DNA of 58,363 bases from Clostridium sp. Its GTDB lineage: Bacteria > Bacillota_I > Bacilli_A > RF39 > UBA660. The notes under the pieces are model-generated. The model was not told the origin of the DNA, searched no databases, and saw nothing but the letters and a program-made list of their open reading frames with translations. Of the stretch, positions 27,635-37,184 are shown one piece after another. Each line of letters begins with the position of its first letter. Position 1 is the stretch's first letter. The position numbers were made by a program, and so were the translations under genes. The stretch lies in contig JAMPDH010000008.1 of NCBI GenBank assembly GCA_023665725.1, forward strand, positions 1-58,363, in the 5' to 3' direction.

Positions 27635-27683
27635 AAAACATATCACCTAAAATAATTATAACAGACTTTTGATATTTTAAATA

Positions 27684-28190
27684 TTATTTTTTTATAAAAC
27701 CATTTTGCAGTGTTTGGATTTCATCTATTACTATAAATGCTTTTTTATCCAGAGAAAGAATTAGTTTTTTTAATTCACCAATACTTTTATTTGTTATTGA
27801 TATATATAGCATATATTTTTTTTCTTCTTTTTTGCCTTTTATATCTATCACAGAAACACCATATCCACTATTTCTTAAAATATCTACCATGTCATAACTA
27901 GTAGTAATAACTTGTATACAAAAGTTGGATTGTATAAATTTTTGAGATATATATCCTCCGATATATGTTCCGGTAGCAAATCCAGCAGCATATGATAAAC
28001 CAACCCATAAACTACTTTCATCTGTATTTAAAGCTTCTTTAACTATTAAAAACCATACAGTTACTTCTACTAGACCAATTAAACTAGCTATAAGATTTTT
28101 TCCTTTAACAGAAAAAACTGTTCTAACTGTACCAAGAGATACATCTATTATTCTTACAAAAAATATTTTTATACATAAATAAAAAAGCAT
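27684..28190 (-). CDS. UPF0316 membrane protein (DUF2179/DUF5698)
   Basis: About 168 aa with three membrane helices in the first 95 residues, including RIIDVSLGTVRTVF of the UPF0316 (YebE-like) family, and a soluble DUF2179-type domain at about 100-168. Some relatives bind cyclic-di-AMP-like ligands or regulate transport; that is not established for this one. A paralogue lies at 44532-45044. Confidence 0.88.
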   Translation of the reverse strand: MLFYLCIKIFFVRIIDVSLGTVRTVFSVKGKNLIASLIGLVEVTVWFLIVKEALNTDESSLWVGLSYAAGFATGTYIGGYISQKFIQSNFCIQVITTSYDMVDILRNSGYGVSVIDIKGKKEEKKYMLYISITNKSIGELKKLILSLDKKAFIVIDEIQTLQNGFIKK

Positions 28191-28238
28191 TATAATCACC
28201 ATTACTATAATGCTTTCAATAATTAGATTTTATTCATT

Positions 28239-29051
28239 TTATAGGAAAATTAAAACTAAAATTCCAATAATTAAACAGTAAATAGAAAACCATATAAGTT
28301 TACCATGATTCATTATATTTTTAAATAACTTGGTTGAGAAATAAGTTACAATACCACTTACAATCATACCTATTAAATAATATAATATAAGACTTCCATC
28401 AATTCCTACTTCTACAATATCTTTAACACCTAATACTAAAGTAGCTAAAGAAATAGGAATATATAACATGAAAGAAAATTTAAATGCTGTTTCTCTTTTA
28501 AACCTTAGTAACATTGCACCCACTATAGTAGCACCGCTTCTACTTATACCTGGAAGAAGAGCGACACATTGGAATAATCCGACAATAATTGCATCTTTAT
28601 AAGAAATTACAGAATCTTCTTTCTTTCCTTTGAAGTTTCTAATTAAATATAAAAATAATGAAGTTATTAAGAGAGAACAGCCTATAACTTTTATATTTTC
28701 AGATATATTACCAATTAAGTCATTAAGTAATAGACCTATAATTCCAGCTGGAATAGTTCCTATTATAATAAGTAAACAATATTTAAAATTGTCATAATAT
28801 TTAATATTCTTAGTTTTTATATAAAGAAAAAAATGTTTTATTAATTCTATTATATCTTTTCTAAAGAATATTATAATTGAAATTAAACTGCCAAAATTTA
28901 AAATTATCTCGAGACTTAAGTTATTTAATATATCGCTATTTATAAGTCTTTTGAAAATTGCTAAATGACCACTAGATGAAATTGGTATTGGTTCAGTAAA
29001 TCCTTGTACTGCACCTAAAATTATATATTTAATTAGTTCTATAAATGACAT
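28239..29051 (-). CDS. uppP: undecaprenyl-diphosphate phosphatase
   Basis: A 270-aa BacA/UppP membrane enzyme that recycles the C55 lipid carrier for wall synthesis. It has QGFTEPIPISSSGHL with the catalytic Glu and Ser/His region, and PGISRSGATIVGAML. About seven or eight membrane helices. The start at 29051 follows AGGTGATA. Its presence supports a cell with peptidoglycan. Confidence 0.95.
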   Translation of the reverse strand: MSFIELIKYIILGAVQGFTEPIPISSSGHLAIFKRLINSDILNNLSLEIILNFGSLISIIIFFRKDIIELIKHFFLYIKTKNIKYYDNFKYCLLIIIGTIPAGIIGLLLNDLIGNISENIKVIGCSLLITSLFLYLIRNFKGKKEDSVISYKDAIIVGLFQCVALLPGISRSGATIVGAMLLRFKRETAFKFSFMLYIPISLATLVLGVKDIVEVGIDGSLILYYLIGMIVSGIVTYFSTKLFKNIMNHGKLIWFSIYCLIIGILVLIFL

Positions 29052-29137
29052 ATTATCACCTATTAAAGTATACACTATTTTTAAGCTTTTTTGAATATTA
29101 TTTTTAAAATATAACATAAAATTATATAGGTGGTTTT

Positions 29138-29362
29138 GTGGCAGTTAGGTTTTTAACATTTTTAATAGGCTTTGGATTTATGGTAATTGGTAACATATAT
29201 ATTATAAGTTATTTAAATTTAATGACAATTGGGTATAATTTATTAGATTATGTAAAATTTATAACTGGTAGATTTGAATGTATGTTATCTTTAATAGGAT
29301 TTTTAATTCTTATTTTGACATTGTACATACCGAGAGGAGATAAAAATGAGTTACATATATGA
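29138..29362 (+). CDS. small two-helix membrane protein
   Basis: A 74-aa protein starting with GTG after AGGTGG. Two predicted membrane helices (about 3-25 and 45-66) are separated by a short loop. It is divergent from uppP and overlaps the next gene by 17 nt. Function unknown. Confidence 0.65.
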   Translation: MAVRFLTFLIGFGFMVIGNIYIISYLNLMTIGYNLLDYVKFITGRFECMLSLIGFLILILTLYIPRGDKNELHI

Positions 29363-29975
29363 TATTTTGCTTAATTTTAAAAAAGACTTAATTGATTTTT
29401 ATGAATGGAATATAAATGATGATATAATTCATATTAAAAAAATACCTTTGTATAGAGTGAGAAGGGATATTTTATTTGATTTTAAAACAAAAATTTTAAA
29501 ATTAGATTCGGAGTTTTTAGGTAAGCTTTTTAATAAAACTGAAGCATATAGGGGAAAAAGTAAAAAAAATCTTAAATATTCTTTTTTAATTGGAAGTGAT
29601 GAAGATGTTATTGCAATTTGCTTAGATAATAGTGGCAAAATAATTGGTAAAAGTAATTTATTACTAGATGAATATGATGAAATTATAGAAATAATTAATG
29701 GTGTTGATACTATCAATATAAGTTATGAGGTTATAGATACAGTAAATTTAAGTTTTAAAACTAGAAATGAGCTTGATAAAATTAATTATATAATTAATCA
29801 TATAAATAAAACTAATATTGATAAACTTAAGTATTTGCACTATGAATGCTTTAATGTATTAGAGGAAGATATTAATAATATAAAAAATAATATAAAGGAA
29901 GCTATACAAAATGATGATAATCTAATCAACAAAATATACGATTTTTATAAGATGTTATCTTATAATACTAAGTAA
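29346..29975 (+). CDS. unknown cytoplasmic protein (209 aa)
   Basis: Not recognised. No signal or membrane segment; acidic, with a strand-rich middle (about 75-125) and a helical C-terminal part (about 140-205). It starts ATG after GAGGAGA inside the preceding small gene and is followed by scpA 55 bp later, perhaps under a separate promoter. Confidence 0.65.
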   Translation: MSYIYDILLNFKKDLIDFYEWNINDDIIHIKKIPLYRVRRDILFDFKTKILKLDSEFLGKLFNKTEAYRGKSKKNLKYSFLIGSDEDVIAICLDNSGKIIGKSNLLLDEYDEIIEIINGVDTINISYEVIDTVNLSFKTRNELDKINYIINHINKTNIDKLKYLHYECFNVLEEDINNIKNNIKEAIQNDDNLINKIYDFYKMLSYNTK

Positions 29976-30030
29976 ATATTTTTATTTAATCCAAATTTGT
30001 GATATAATATTACTATTCGGATGTGATAAC

Positions 30031-30750
30031 ATGGGATATAAGGTAACAATTGATAAGTTTGAAGGACCAATGGATTTGTTACTTCACTTAATAAAAGAAT
30101 CTAATATTGATATATGTGAGATAAAAATTGTAGAAATTATAGATCAATATTTAAATTATATAAATGACATGGAATCTATGAATTTAGATATTGCCAGTGA
30201 ATATATAGTTATGGCAGCAGAGTTAATAGAAATAAAATCATCAATTTTACTTCCAAAGCCTGTTATTAGTGATGAGGATAATGAAGAGGATATAAAAGCA
30301 ACATTTATTGAAAAGCTTTTGGATTATAAAAAATATAAAGAAATAGCACCTGTATTTAAGAATTTAGAAGAAGAAAGAAAACAAATTTTTACAAAGGAAC
30401 CCTCTGATTTAAAAAATTATGATGTTACTTTAGAAGCCAAATTATCAACAGATGTTACCTTAGATGATTTAATGAATGCCATTAAAATATTTTTACAAAA
30501 TCAAATAAAGAGTAAACCACTTAATACTACTATCACTACTAAGGAATATAGTGTTTCTAAAAGAAGCAACGAAATTAGAGATATTATAAAAAAAAGGAAA
30601 AAGGTAGAATTTACGGAACTTTTTGATATTATTTCTAGGGATTACGTTGTTGTAACATTTTTATCTTTATTGGATTTAACTAAAAAGCAAGAGGTTTGTT
30701 TAAATCAAGATTCGAATTTTGGTAAAATTTTTGTAAGTGAGAAGGTATAA
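30031..30750 (+). CDS. scpA: segregation and condensation protein ScpA
   Basis: A 239-aa kleisin. It starts YKVTIDKFEGPMDLLLHLI, with the helical SMC-neck-binding part (about 10-95) and a C-terminal winged helix (about 165-235). It bridges SMC heads in the SMC-ScpAB condensin that compacts and separates chromosomes. It is followed at 1 bp by scpB. Confidence 0.95.
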   Translation: MGYKVTIDKFEGPMDLLLHLIKESNIDICEIKIVEIIDQYLNYINDMESMNLDIASEYIVMAAELIEIKSSILLPKPVISDEDNEEDIKATFIEKLLDYKKYKEIAPVFKNLEEERKQIFTKEPSDLKNYDVTLEAKLSTDVTLDDLMNAIKIFLQNQIKSKPLNTTITTKEYSVSKRSNEIRDIIKKRKKVEFTELFDIISRDYVVVTFLSLLDLTKKQEVCLNQDSNFGKIFVSEKV

Positions 30751-30751
30751 G

Positions 30752-31327
30752 ATGAATAAAAAATCTGTTTTAGAAAGTTTATTATTTGTTGTAGGCGAGG
30801 AGGGACTCTCAATTAATCAAATAATGGAAATATTGGAATTAAATGAAGAGGATACAAAAAATCTTATATTAGAAATGGATAAGGAATATTCAAATCTCGA
30901 TAGGGGTTTTAGAATAGATGTTTTAGGAAATAATTTTAAACTTGTTACTAAAAAATCATGTAATGAATATATTAAAAAATTGTTTGATATTGAAAAAGAA
31001 GATGTCTTAAATCAGTCTGCATTAGAAACTTTGGCAATTATAGCTTATAATTTTCCTATAACTAGATCAGGTATTGATGAAATAAGAGGAGTAAATAGTT
31101 CATATATAGTGAGAAAATTATTGGTTAAAGGGTTAATAGAGGAAAAAGGACGTTCTGATTTGCCAGGAAGACCTATATTATATGGAATAACTGATTATTT
31201 TTTAGATTATTTTGGTTTAGCAACAATAGAAGATTTGCCTAAGGTTAATTTTGATATTCCAGAACAATTAGATGAAGAAAATTTATTTGAATCTAGATAC
31301 AAAGAAGAGAGTGCTACAGAAAATTAG
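30752..31327 (+). CDS. scpB: segregation and condensation protein ScpB
   Basis: A 191-aa protein with two winged-helix domains and the signature ALETLAIIAYNFPITRSGID, followed by GRSDLPGRPILYG. It dimerises and binds the central part of ScpA. ATG 30752 is preceded by GAAGG, and the upstream in-frame codons are not needed. Confidence 0.95.
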   Translation: MNKKSVLESLLFVVGEEGLSINQIMEILELNEEDTKNLILEMDKEYSNLDRGFRIDVLGNNFKLVTKKSCNEYIKKLFDIEKEDVLNQSALETLAIIAYNFPITRSGIDEIRGVNSSYIVRKLLVKGLIEEKGRSDLPGRPILYGITDYFLDYFGLATIEDLPKVNFDIPEQLDEENLFESRYKEESATEN

Positions 31328-31394
31328 CATTTTTTCTTTTAATAAGTAAATTTATGTAAAAACTTCTAAAAGTATGGTATAATTATTTATAGTT

Positions 31395-31478
31395 GCTCGT
31401 GTGGCGGAATTGGTAGACGCGCACGACTCAAAATCGTGTAACTATGTTGTGAGAGTTCGATTCTCTCCACGAGCACCA
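31395..31478 (+). tRNA. tRNA-Leu (CAA)
   Basis: An 84-nt tRNA including an encoded CCA. The acceptor stem GCTCGTG pairs with CACGAGC; the anticodon loop is CTCAAAA with anticodon CAA. There is a long class II variable arm, and the T loop is in GAGAGTTCGATTCTCTC. Discriminator A fits leucine. Its 3' end is repeated downstream at 32340. Confidence 0.95.
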
Positions 31479-31501
31479 GATTTAAGGATAACTCGAACTT
31501 T
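31473..31501 (+). repeat. 29-bp direct repeat, tRNA copy
   Basis: The last six bases of tRNA-Leu (GCACCA) plus 23 bp of flank are identical to 32340-32368. The repeat contains the left arm of the tRNA terminator (31490-31518, AACTCGAA with TTCGAGTT). Together the copies bracket 838 bp that contain one gene. Confidence 0.85.
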
Positions 31502-31518
31502 TATGTTTCGAGTTTTAA
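31490..31518 (+). terminator. terminator after tRNA-Leu
   Basis: An 8-bp stem AACTCGAA/TTCGAGTT followed by TTAATA. A similar AACTCG-type hairpin follows tRNA-Ala at 42838-42868. Confidence 0.7.
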
Positions 31519-31631
31519 TATGTTTTAAAATGTGATAGAATATTTATAGGAAATAAATTGAATTTTGTCAATTTGATAAACACACTTGTACATTGACAAA
31601 GCCAATGAACGTGTGTAGGTGGTGTAAATAT

Positions 31632-32315
31632 ATGAGTAAACCAATAATAGGAATTATTTCTAAACATTTTATTGAAAATAATATTAGACCTAATGCATAT
31701 ATAAGAGACGAGGTAAAACAAGCTATATTTGATAATGATGCAATAGCAATTGGTATTTTATTGCCTAAAGATGAAGTACTAGATGTTGGAGATGATTGGA
31801 CCAATAATTTATCTCAAGATGAATACAATGCTTTAATTACACAAATTAACCTTTGTAATGGAATAATATTTCAAGGTGGGGGAGCATGCGATAACTATGA
31901 AATGATTATTGCAAAATATTGCTACGAAAATGATATTCCTACTTTGGGTATATGTTGTGGTCAAAATGTTATTGTTAGAGCTTTAGGTGGTACAACATAT
32001 AATGTTCCTAATCCAGAAAAACACAATCAATCGATGAAAGAATATGTACATAATATAAAAATCAATTCATCATCTAAATTTTATGATATTATCAATTTAG
32101 AAGAAATAAGGGTCAATTCAAGACATAAAAAAACTATTGATAAATCACCATTTTTAGATCAAGTTGCTTTTTGTGAAGATGGATATCCAGATGTAGTTGA
32201 GTCCAAAGATAAAAAATTCTACATTGGTGTAAGATTTCATCCTGAGAGTTTATATAAAACTGATGAAAATATGAATAATATTTTTAAATGTTTTATTGAT
32301 ACATGTAAAAAATAA
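31632..32315 (+). CDS. class I glutamine amidotransferase-like peptidase C26
   Basis: A 227-aa hydrolase of the gamma-glutamyl-GABA hydrolase (PuuD-like) family. It has the oxyanion strand GIIFQGGGACDNYE, nucleophile Cys in TLGICCGQNV, and the late His/Glu in GVRFHPESLY. The substrate may be a gamma-glutamyl amide or a glutamyl bond in peptidoglycan. The upstream region has nested hairpins (31583-31618). It lies between two copies of a tRNA-Leu 3' end repeat, so it may be an acquired cassette. Confidence 0.88.
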   Translation: MSKPIIGIISKHFIENNIRPNAYIRDEVKQAIFDNDAIAIGILLPKDEVLDVGDDWTNNLSQDEYNALITQINLCNGIIFQGGGACDNYEMIIAKYCYENDIPTLGICCGQNVIVRALGGTTYNVPNPEKHNQSMKEYVHNIKINSSSKFYDIINLEEIRVNSRHKKTIDKSPFLDQVAFCEDGYPDVVESKDKKFYIGVRFHPESLYKTDENMNNIFKCFIDTCKK

Positions 32316-32339
32316 AGTTGTTGAACGTCTTCCTTTAGG

Positions 32340-32368
32340 GCACCAGATTTAAGGATAACTCGAACTTT
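32340..32368 (+). repeat. 29-bp direct repeat, distal copy
   Basis: Identical to 31473-31501, starting with GCACCA as in the tRNA end, but without a tRNA before it. It is followed by a short hairpin CTCGA/TCGAG and then a terminator at 32382. Confidence 0.85.
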
Positions 32369-32381
32369 CGAGTAGTAATAG

Positions 32382-32410
32382 AAAACGTACTTGATAAAAG
32401 TACGTTTTTA
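32382..32410 (+). terminator. terminator
   Basis: An 11-bp perfect stem AAAACGTACTT/AAGTACGTTTT with a T-rich end, downstream of the distal tRNA-Leu repeat. Confidence 0.8.
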
Positions 32411-32739
32411 TGTTAATATGATTTAGCGAGAGAACTTGCATAAAATAAAAAAGGAACATTCAATAGTCGCATGTTGAGTGTAGGCATAAATGGTCTCCAC
32501 CTAAATCATTGCTGAGTTAGGTGGATTTCTTTTATATTAAGCCTATAAAAATTACAACAAACAAATGCTTACTATGTAATTAAAAAGATACAGTATAAAT
32601 ATTGAATCTGAAAAATATTTAAGGAAATTATATAGATAGGATTATTGAATTTAGAAAAGTATAATATATCAAAATAAAGGCTCAATAACCCTTTTTGCAC
32701 CTATATACTTTAAACTCATAAAATGTATTAGGTGAGTAT
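32411..32739. other. intergenic region with one strong hairpin
   Basis: No gene seen in about 330 bp. A 9-bp perfect stem (32496-32504 with 32517-32525) is followed by TTTCTTTT and could be a terminator, or the end of a small RNA beginning near 32440. The final 30 bp supply the ribosome site AGGTGAG for the symporter gene. Confidence 0.5.
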
Positions 32740-33987
32740 ATGAAAAGAATTTGGAAAAATTATAAACAAACAATTATTTTATTAACAGCACTCATACTGG
32801 GTGTAGTAACTGGTCTGATTTTTAAGCAAGATGCTGCAATTGTAAGTCCTTTAGGAGACCTATTTCTTAATCTATTATTTGTAGTAGTTGTTCCTTTAAT
32901 TATTTTAACAATTACAACATCTATAGCAAAAATGAAAGAACCTAGAAGATTATCAAAAATAGTAAAATCTATTATTGTTGTTTTTGTGGTAACATCTTTA
33001 ATATCTGTTATAGTTGGTTTAATATCTACTTATTCAATTAAATTAGTTAATAATGAAGATAGTAGAGTTATAAAAGATATGATGGTAGAGCAAGAAAGTA
33101 GTGAAATAAAATTAAATATATTGCAAAAAACAGTAGATGTAATTAGTGTAAATGATTTTTATAAATTACTAAGTAAAGAAAACATAATAGCTATTGTTAT
33201 ATTTGCCTTAATACTAGGAGTAGCGCTAAGAATGGCAAAGGAAAAGGCAGATCCGTTAGTACGATTTTTGGATTCTGCAAATACAGTAATTATGCAAGTA
33301 ATTAAAATTATTATGTATTATGCACCAATTGGAATATTTTGTTATACAGCATCATTGATAGGTACTTATGGGTCCGCAATAGCAATTGGATTTGCTAAAA
33401 CCTTTGTTATTTATTTCATTGTTTCAATACTTTTCTACTTTATTATTTATTCTTTATATGCTTATATTGCAGCAGGGATAAAAGGGGTTAAATTATTTTG
33501 GAAAAATATTATTCCAACTACTTTAACTTCAATCGCTACTTGTTCTTCAGCTGCTTCTATTCCAGTTAATATTGAAGGAGCAAAAAAAATAGGAGTATCA
33601 GAAGATATTGCTAATACAATTATTCCTTTAGGTACTAGTTTTCATAAAGATGGTTCTATTATAGGCAGTGTATTTAAAATTATGTTTTTAGTAAGTTTAT
33701 TTGGCTTTGAAAACAATGGAATATTACAAATAGCAGCAACCGCTTTAATAGCTAATCTGCTTGTTACAGCTGTACCTATCGGAGGAGGAACAATATCAGA
33801 GATGATGATTTTATCTCTTCTAGGATACCCAGTAGCGGCACTTCCTTTATTAACAATTGTTGCTACTATAATTGATGCTCCTGCAACTATGTTAAATGTT
33901 GTTGGAGATACAAGTAGCGCCATGTTAGTATCTAGAATGGTAGATGGAAGAAATTGGATAAATAGAAAATTAATCAAAAATGATTAA
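32740..33987 (+). CDS. dicarboxylate/amino acid:cation symporter
   Basis: A 415-aa DAACS-family transporter with about eight membrane helices. It has the serine-rich re-entrant motif TSIATCSSAASIPV, the ion-site region IIPLGTSFHKDGS, and the second hairpin with AVPIGGGTISEMMILSLLGY. It probably takes up glutamate, aspartate, serine or a C4-dicarboxylate with sodium or protons. It appears transcribed alone. Confidence 0.9.
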   Translation: MKRIWKNYKQTIILLTALILGVVTGLIFKQDAAIVSPLGDLFLNLLFVVVVPLIILTITTSIAKMKEPRRLSKIVKSIIVVFVVTSLISVIVGLISTYSIKLVNNEDSRVIKDMMVEQESSEIKLNILQKTVDVISVNDFYKLLSKENIIAIVIFALILGVALRMAKEKADPLVRFLDSANTVIMQVIKIIMYYAPIGIFCYTASLIGTYGSAIAIGFAKTFVIYFIVSILFYFIIYSLYAYIAAGIKGVKLFWKNIIPTTLTSIATCSSAASIPVNIEGAKKIGVSEDIANTIIPLGTSFHKDGSIIGSVFKIMFLVSLFGFENNGILQIAATALIANLLVTAVPIGGGTISEMMILSLLGYPVAALPLLTIVATIIDAPATMLNVVGDTSSAMLVSRMVDGRNWINRKLIKND

Positions 33988-34082
33988 TTTTTTTTAATTA
34001 TCATTACTTTTTAATATAATTATGGTATACTTATATAAACAAATATATATAAATTATTATAGTATAATTATGAGGTAAGATA

Positions 34083-35159
34083 ATGAATAATAGAGAAAGT
34101 GTATTAGATAATAAATGTCCACATTGTAAGGCACCTTTAACTTTTAATCCTAAATTAGGCAAATGGAGTTGTGAATATTGTGATAGTGTATTTACACTAG
34201 AAGAATTACAAAAGTATAATAATGCTAGTTCTTTAGAAAATAATAATAATGAAGGTGGAAAATCTGTTGATACAACACAAGTTTCTTATAGATGCAAAAA
34301 TTGTGGTGCAGAGATAATAACCGATGAACAAACTGCTGCTACTTTTTGTATTTATTGTGGAAATACTGCAATACTTAAAAGTAAACTATCAAATGAATTC
34401 GCACCAGATATGATAATACCATTTAAAACTGAAAGACAAAAGGCAATAGAAACTTTTAAGAAACTTGCAAAAGGAAAACCTTTAGTACCAAAAGATTTTA
34501 TTAGTGAAAAAAATATAGAAAAAATAAAAGGAGTTTATATTCCATTTTGGTTATATGATATAAAAGTGGATGGAACAATTAACTGTAATGCTAGAAAAGT
34601 AAATTCATGGACAGTAGGGAATACACATTATACTAAGACAAGTCTATATAAATTATATAGAACAGGTGGAATGAATTTTTATGGAATACCGGTAGACGGA
34701 TCTACTAGATTTGATAATGCTATAATGAATAGTATAGAACCGTTTAAATATGAGGATTTAGAGAATTATAATCACGCATATCTTTCAGGATTTTTTGCCG
34801 AAAAATATGATGTTAATTCTGAGGATGCATTTATAGATGCTAAAAATAGAGGTTTAGAATCAGCAAAAAATATAATGTTAAATGATAGTGTTGGTTATAT
34901 TTCTAAATCAGTTTTTGAAAATACTTTAAATACAGAAATAATTAAAAAACAATATATAATGCTTCCAGTATGGATGGTAAATGTAAAGTATAAAGACAAA
35001 ATGTATATATTTGCTATGAATGGACAAACGGGAAAGTTTATAGGAAATATTCCACTTGATAAGAAAAAAACAGTAATTTATTCAATTTTAATATTTATAA
35101 TAACATTCGCGCTATGTGTGCTAGTAAGTTATTTAATATATAGAGGTACTTCAATATGA
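34083..35159 (+). CDS. double zinc-ribbon membrane protein
   Basis: A 358-aa protein. The N-terminal zinc ribbon is CPHCKAPL with CEYCDSVF and the second is CKNCGAEI with CIYCGN; a soluble region follows (about 110-325) and one C-terminal membrane helix (about 331-352). Such proteins are usually annotated TFIIB-type zinc ribbon or YgcG-associated. It overlaps the TPM-domain gene by ATGA, so the two probably act together at the membrane. Confidence 0.8.
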   Translation: MNNRESVLDNKCPHCKAPLTFNPKLGKWSCEYCDSVFTLEELQKYNNASSLENNNNEGGKSVDTTQVSYRCKNCGAEIITDEQTAATFCIYCGNTAILKSKLSNEFAPDMIIPFKTERQKAIETFKKLAKGKPLVPKDFISEKNIEKIKGVYIPFWLYDIKVDGTINCNARKVNSWTVGNTHYTKTSLYKLYRTGGMNFYGIPVDGSTRFDNAIMNSIEPFKYEDLENYNHAYLSGFFAEKYDVNSEDAFIDAKNRGLESAKNIMLNDSVGYISKSVFENTLNTEIIKKQYIMLPVWMVNVKYKDKMYIFAMNGQTGKFIGNIPLDKKKTVIYSILIFIITFALCVLVSYLIYRGTSI

Positions 35160-36079
35160 AAAAAATATTTAAAACTTTATTTATATGTATATTGTTTTTA
35201 ATTTTTAATATAAATAGTTATGCTTCAACTAATGTAATAGATAGAACAACACTTGATAATTATGGTGTTAATAAAAAATGGAATATAACAGAATCTAATA
35301 AATCTAATGTTTTAAATACATATAAAGTAGATGCCAGTGAAAAAATATATGATTACTCTGATATACTTGACTATGAAGAAGAAAAAAAATTATATAATAA
35401 AATTAAAACCTTTATAAATAAAACAGAAATAGATATGGTGTTTGTTTCTATCAACTTACCATATACATATGATAGTAAAAATGAAGATTTTGCAGCTGAC
35501 TTTTATGATTATAATGATTTTGGAATTGATTTTGAAAACTATAGTGGAGTTTTACTACTTAGAAATACATATGAGAAAGATCCATATTTTAATGTATATA
35601 CATTTGGTAATGCACAATTATATTTTTCTTATGAAAGATGTGAAGATGTATTAGATTATATTTACGATGATTTTCATTTTGGCGATTATTATGACGGACT
35701 TTCTAAATTTATAAATAGAATGACAACATATTATAATCGTGGAATCCCACATAATATGTCTAATTATAAAGTGAATGAAGATGGGTATCTATATAAAATA
35801 TATAAAGTGCCATATTTTTGGGGTATTATTATTTCTTCAGTAGTAACTTTTATAGTAATAACTATAATGATTAAGAAAAATAAGATGGTTGCATCTGCTA
35901 CACAAGCATTAGAATATTTAGACAAATCGAGTATTAATTACTCTGAAAAACATGATGATTTCATAACATCATATGTATCAAGTTATGTTGTTTCTTCCGG
36001 ATCATCAGGAGGAGGTCATCACTCTTCAAGTGGTAGTTCTGGAGGAGGCCACAGTAGTGGTGGAGGAAGACACGGATAA
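35156..36079 (+). CDS. TPM-domain (YgcG-like) membrane protein
   Basis: A 307-aa protein with a signal peptide (about 1-23), an extracytoplasmic TPM domain (about 60-190, starting DYSDILDYEEEKKLYNKI), a membrane helix (about 222-240), and a Gly/Ser/His-rich tail with repeated SSGGGH. TPM proteins are linked to photosystem repair in plants and to membrane or wall functions in bacteria; the role here is unknown. Confidence 0.85.
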   Translation: MKKIFKTLFICILFLIFNINSYASTNVIDRTTLDNYGVNKKWNITESNKSNVLNTYKVDASEKIYDYSDILDYEEEKKLYNKIKTFINKTEIDMVFVSINLPYTYDSKNEDFAADFYDYNDFGIDFENYSGVLLLRNTYEKDPYFNVYTFGNAQLYFSYERCEDVLDYIYDDFHFGDYYDGLSKFINRMTTYYNRGIPHNMSNYKVNEDGYLYKIYKVPYFWGIIISSVVTFIVITIMIKKNKMVASATQALEYLDKSSINYSEKHDDFITSYVSSYVVSSGSSGGGHHSSSGSSGGGHSSGGGRHG

Positions 36080-36106
36080 TAGGTTATAAAGTAACCTATT
36101 TTTTTG
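36078..36106 (+). terminator. terminator after the TPM gene
   Basis: A 9-bp stem AATAGGTTA/TAACCTATT followed by TTTTTT. Confidence 0.85.
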
Positions 36107-36122
36107 ACTTATTTATTAAAAT

Positions 36123-37070
36123 ATGATACCATATGCCGAAAAGAAGGGGATTTATACGGATATTTGGGATACTTTACAAGATAATTTAAAGATTATTAAT
36201 TATTATGAAAAACAAATAAATAATGAAAACTATCAAATAATATTAAGTGAAATATATAATTTTATAAAAAAAGTTTCAAAAGATTATTATGACGAAAGTC
36301 ATATGTGTGAAGCTTATAAGCATTTATTAATTTCAATCATTAAATTAGAAAGAAAATTACCATATAAAAAAATGTTAGATATAAAAATTAATGAAACATT
36401 AGAAAATAATGATAATATAATTTTAAAAATAATAAATAAGACTAGAGAATATTTAGTACTTAATCATTCAATTTATGAGGGTCTAAATAAAAAAATAGAA
36501 GATATTAATTTGACTAATGATTGTAAAAAATCATCAGAATATATAAGCTTTCTTTGTAAACAAGAAAATATAGAATGTCATACACTTATAATAGATCCAG
36601 GATATTCATGTGCTCATCAATTATATAATGGTTGTGGGTATCATTACATAAATATAGTTAAATATAATAATAAATATTATTTATTAGATGCAACATATTC
36701 TCAATTTTTTTATTTGAAATCTAACAATTTAGATAGAATAGGTATTGTAAAATATGCAAATTGTAATGTAGGAGCATTCATGATAATGAATCATGATACT
36801 AAGAAAATTGCAACTACTATTTTAGAAGATGGATATATAGAGTTAAATGAACAGGTTTTTAAAAAGTATTTAGATGGATTTACTATATCATATAGAAATG
36901 GCTTATACTATGAAAGTACAGGTGATTATTCATATACGGCGCCTTATTCAGTAGATGATTATATAAAATTTTTTCGTGGAGAAGATAATCAAGTAAATCA
37001 TGAAGGCAGAGAAAATTTGGGATATCAAATGAGGCCACTTAAAAATTGGAAGTTAAATTTAAAAAAATAA
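36123..37070 (+). CDS. transglutaminase-like protein (315 aa)
   Basis: The C-terminal half has Cys in LTNDCKKSSEYISFLCKQEN, His in CGYHYINIVKYNNKYYLLDA and the Asp of that segment, an order and spacing typical of bacterial transglutaminase-like cysteine proteases. The N-terminal 120 residues are helical and unassigned. No signal peptide. No clear ribosome site precedes the ATG, so the start is less certain. Confidence 0.65.
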   Translation: MIPYAEKKGIYTDIWDTLQDNLKIINYYEKQINNENYQIILSEIYNFIKKVSKDYYDESHMCEAYKHLLISIIKLERKLPYKKMLDIKINETLENNDNIILKIINKTREYLVLNHSIYEGLNKKIEDINLTNDCKKSSEYISFLCKQENIECHTLIIDPGYSCAHQLYNGCGYHYINIVKYNNKYYLLDATYSQFFYLKSNNLDRIGIVKYANCNVGAFMIMNHDTKKIATTILEDGYIELNEQVFKKYLDGFTISYRNGLYYESTGDYSYTAPYSVDDYIKFFRGEDNQVNHEGRENLGYQMRPLKNWKLNLKK

Positions 37071-37079
37071 AATTATATA

Positions 37080-37106
37080 GAATTGTATTTAATACAATTC
37101 TTTTTT
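37080..37106 (+). terminator. terminator after the 315-aa gene
   Basis: Stem GAATTGT/ACAATTC with an AT loop and TTTTTT tail. Confidence 0.8.
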
Positions 37107-37184
37107 CTTGCCTAATTCTATTAAAATATGATAATATATTTATAGATTAAAAAGGGTAAATAATGTTAATTTATGGAGGTAGTA

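Noticed and set aside
32440-32530. End of an IS200/IS605-type element
   Set aside because: A strong hairpin is present but there is no TnpA or TnpB gene or remnant nearby.
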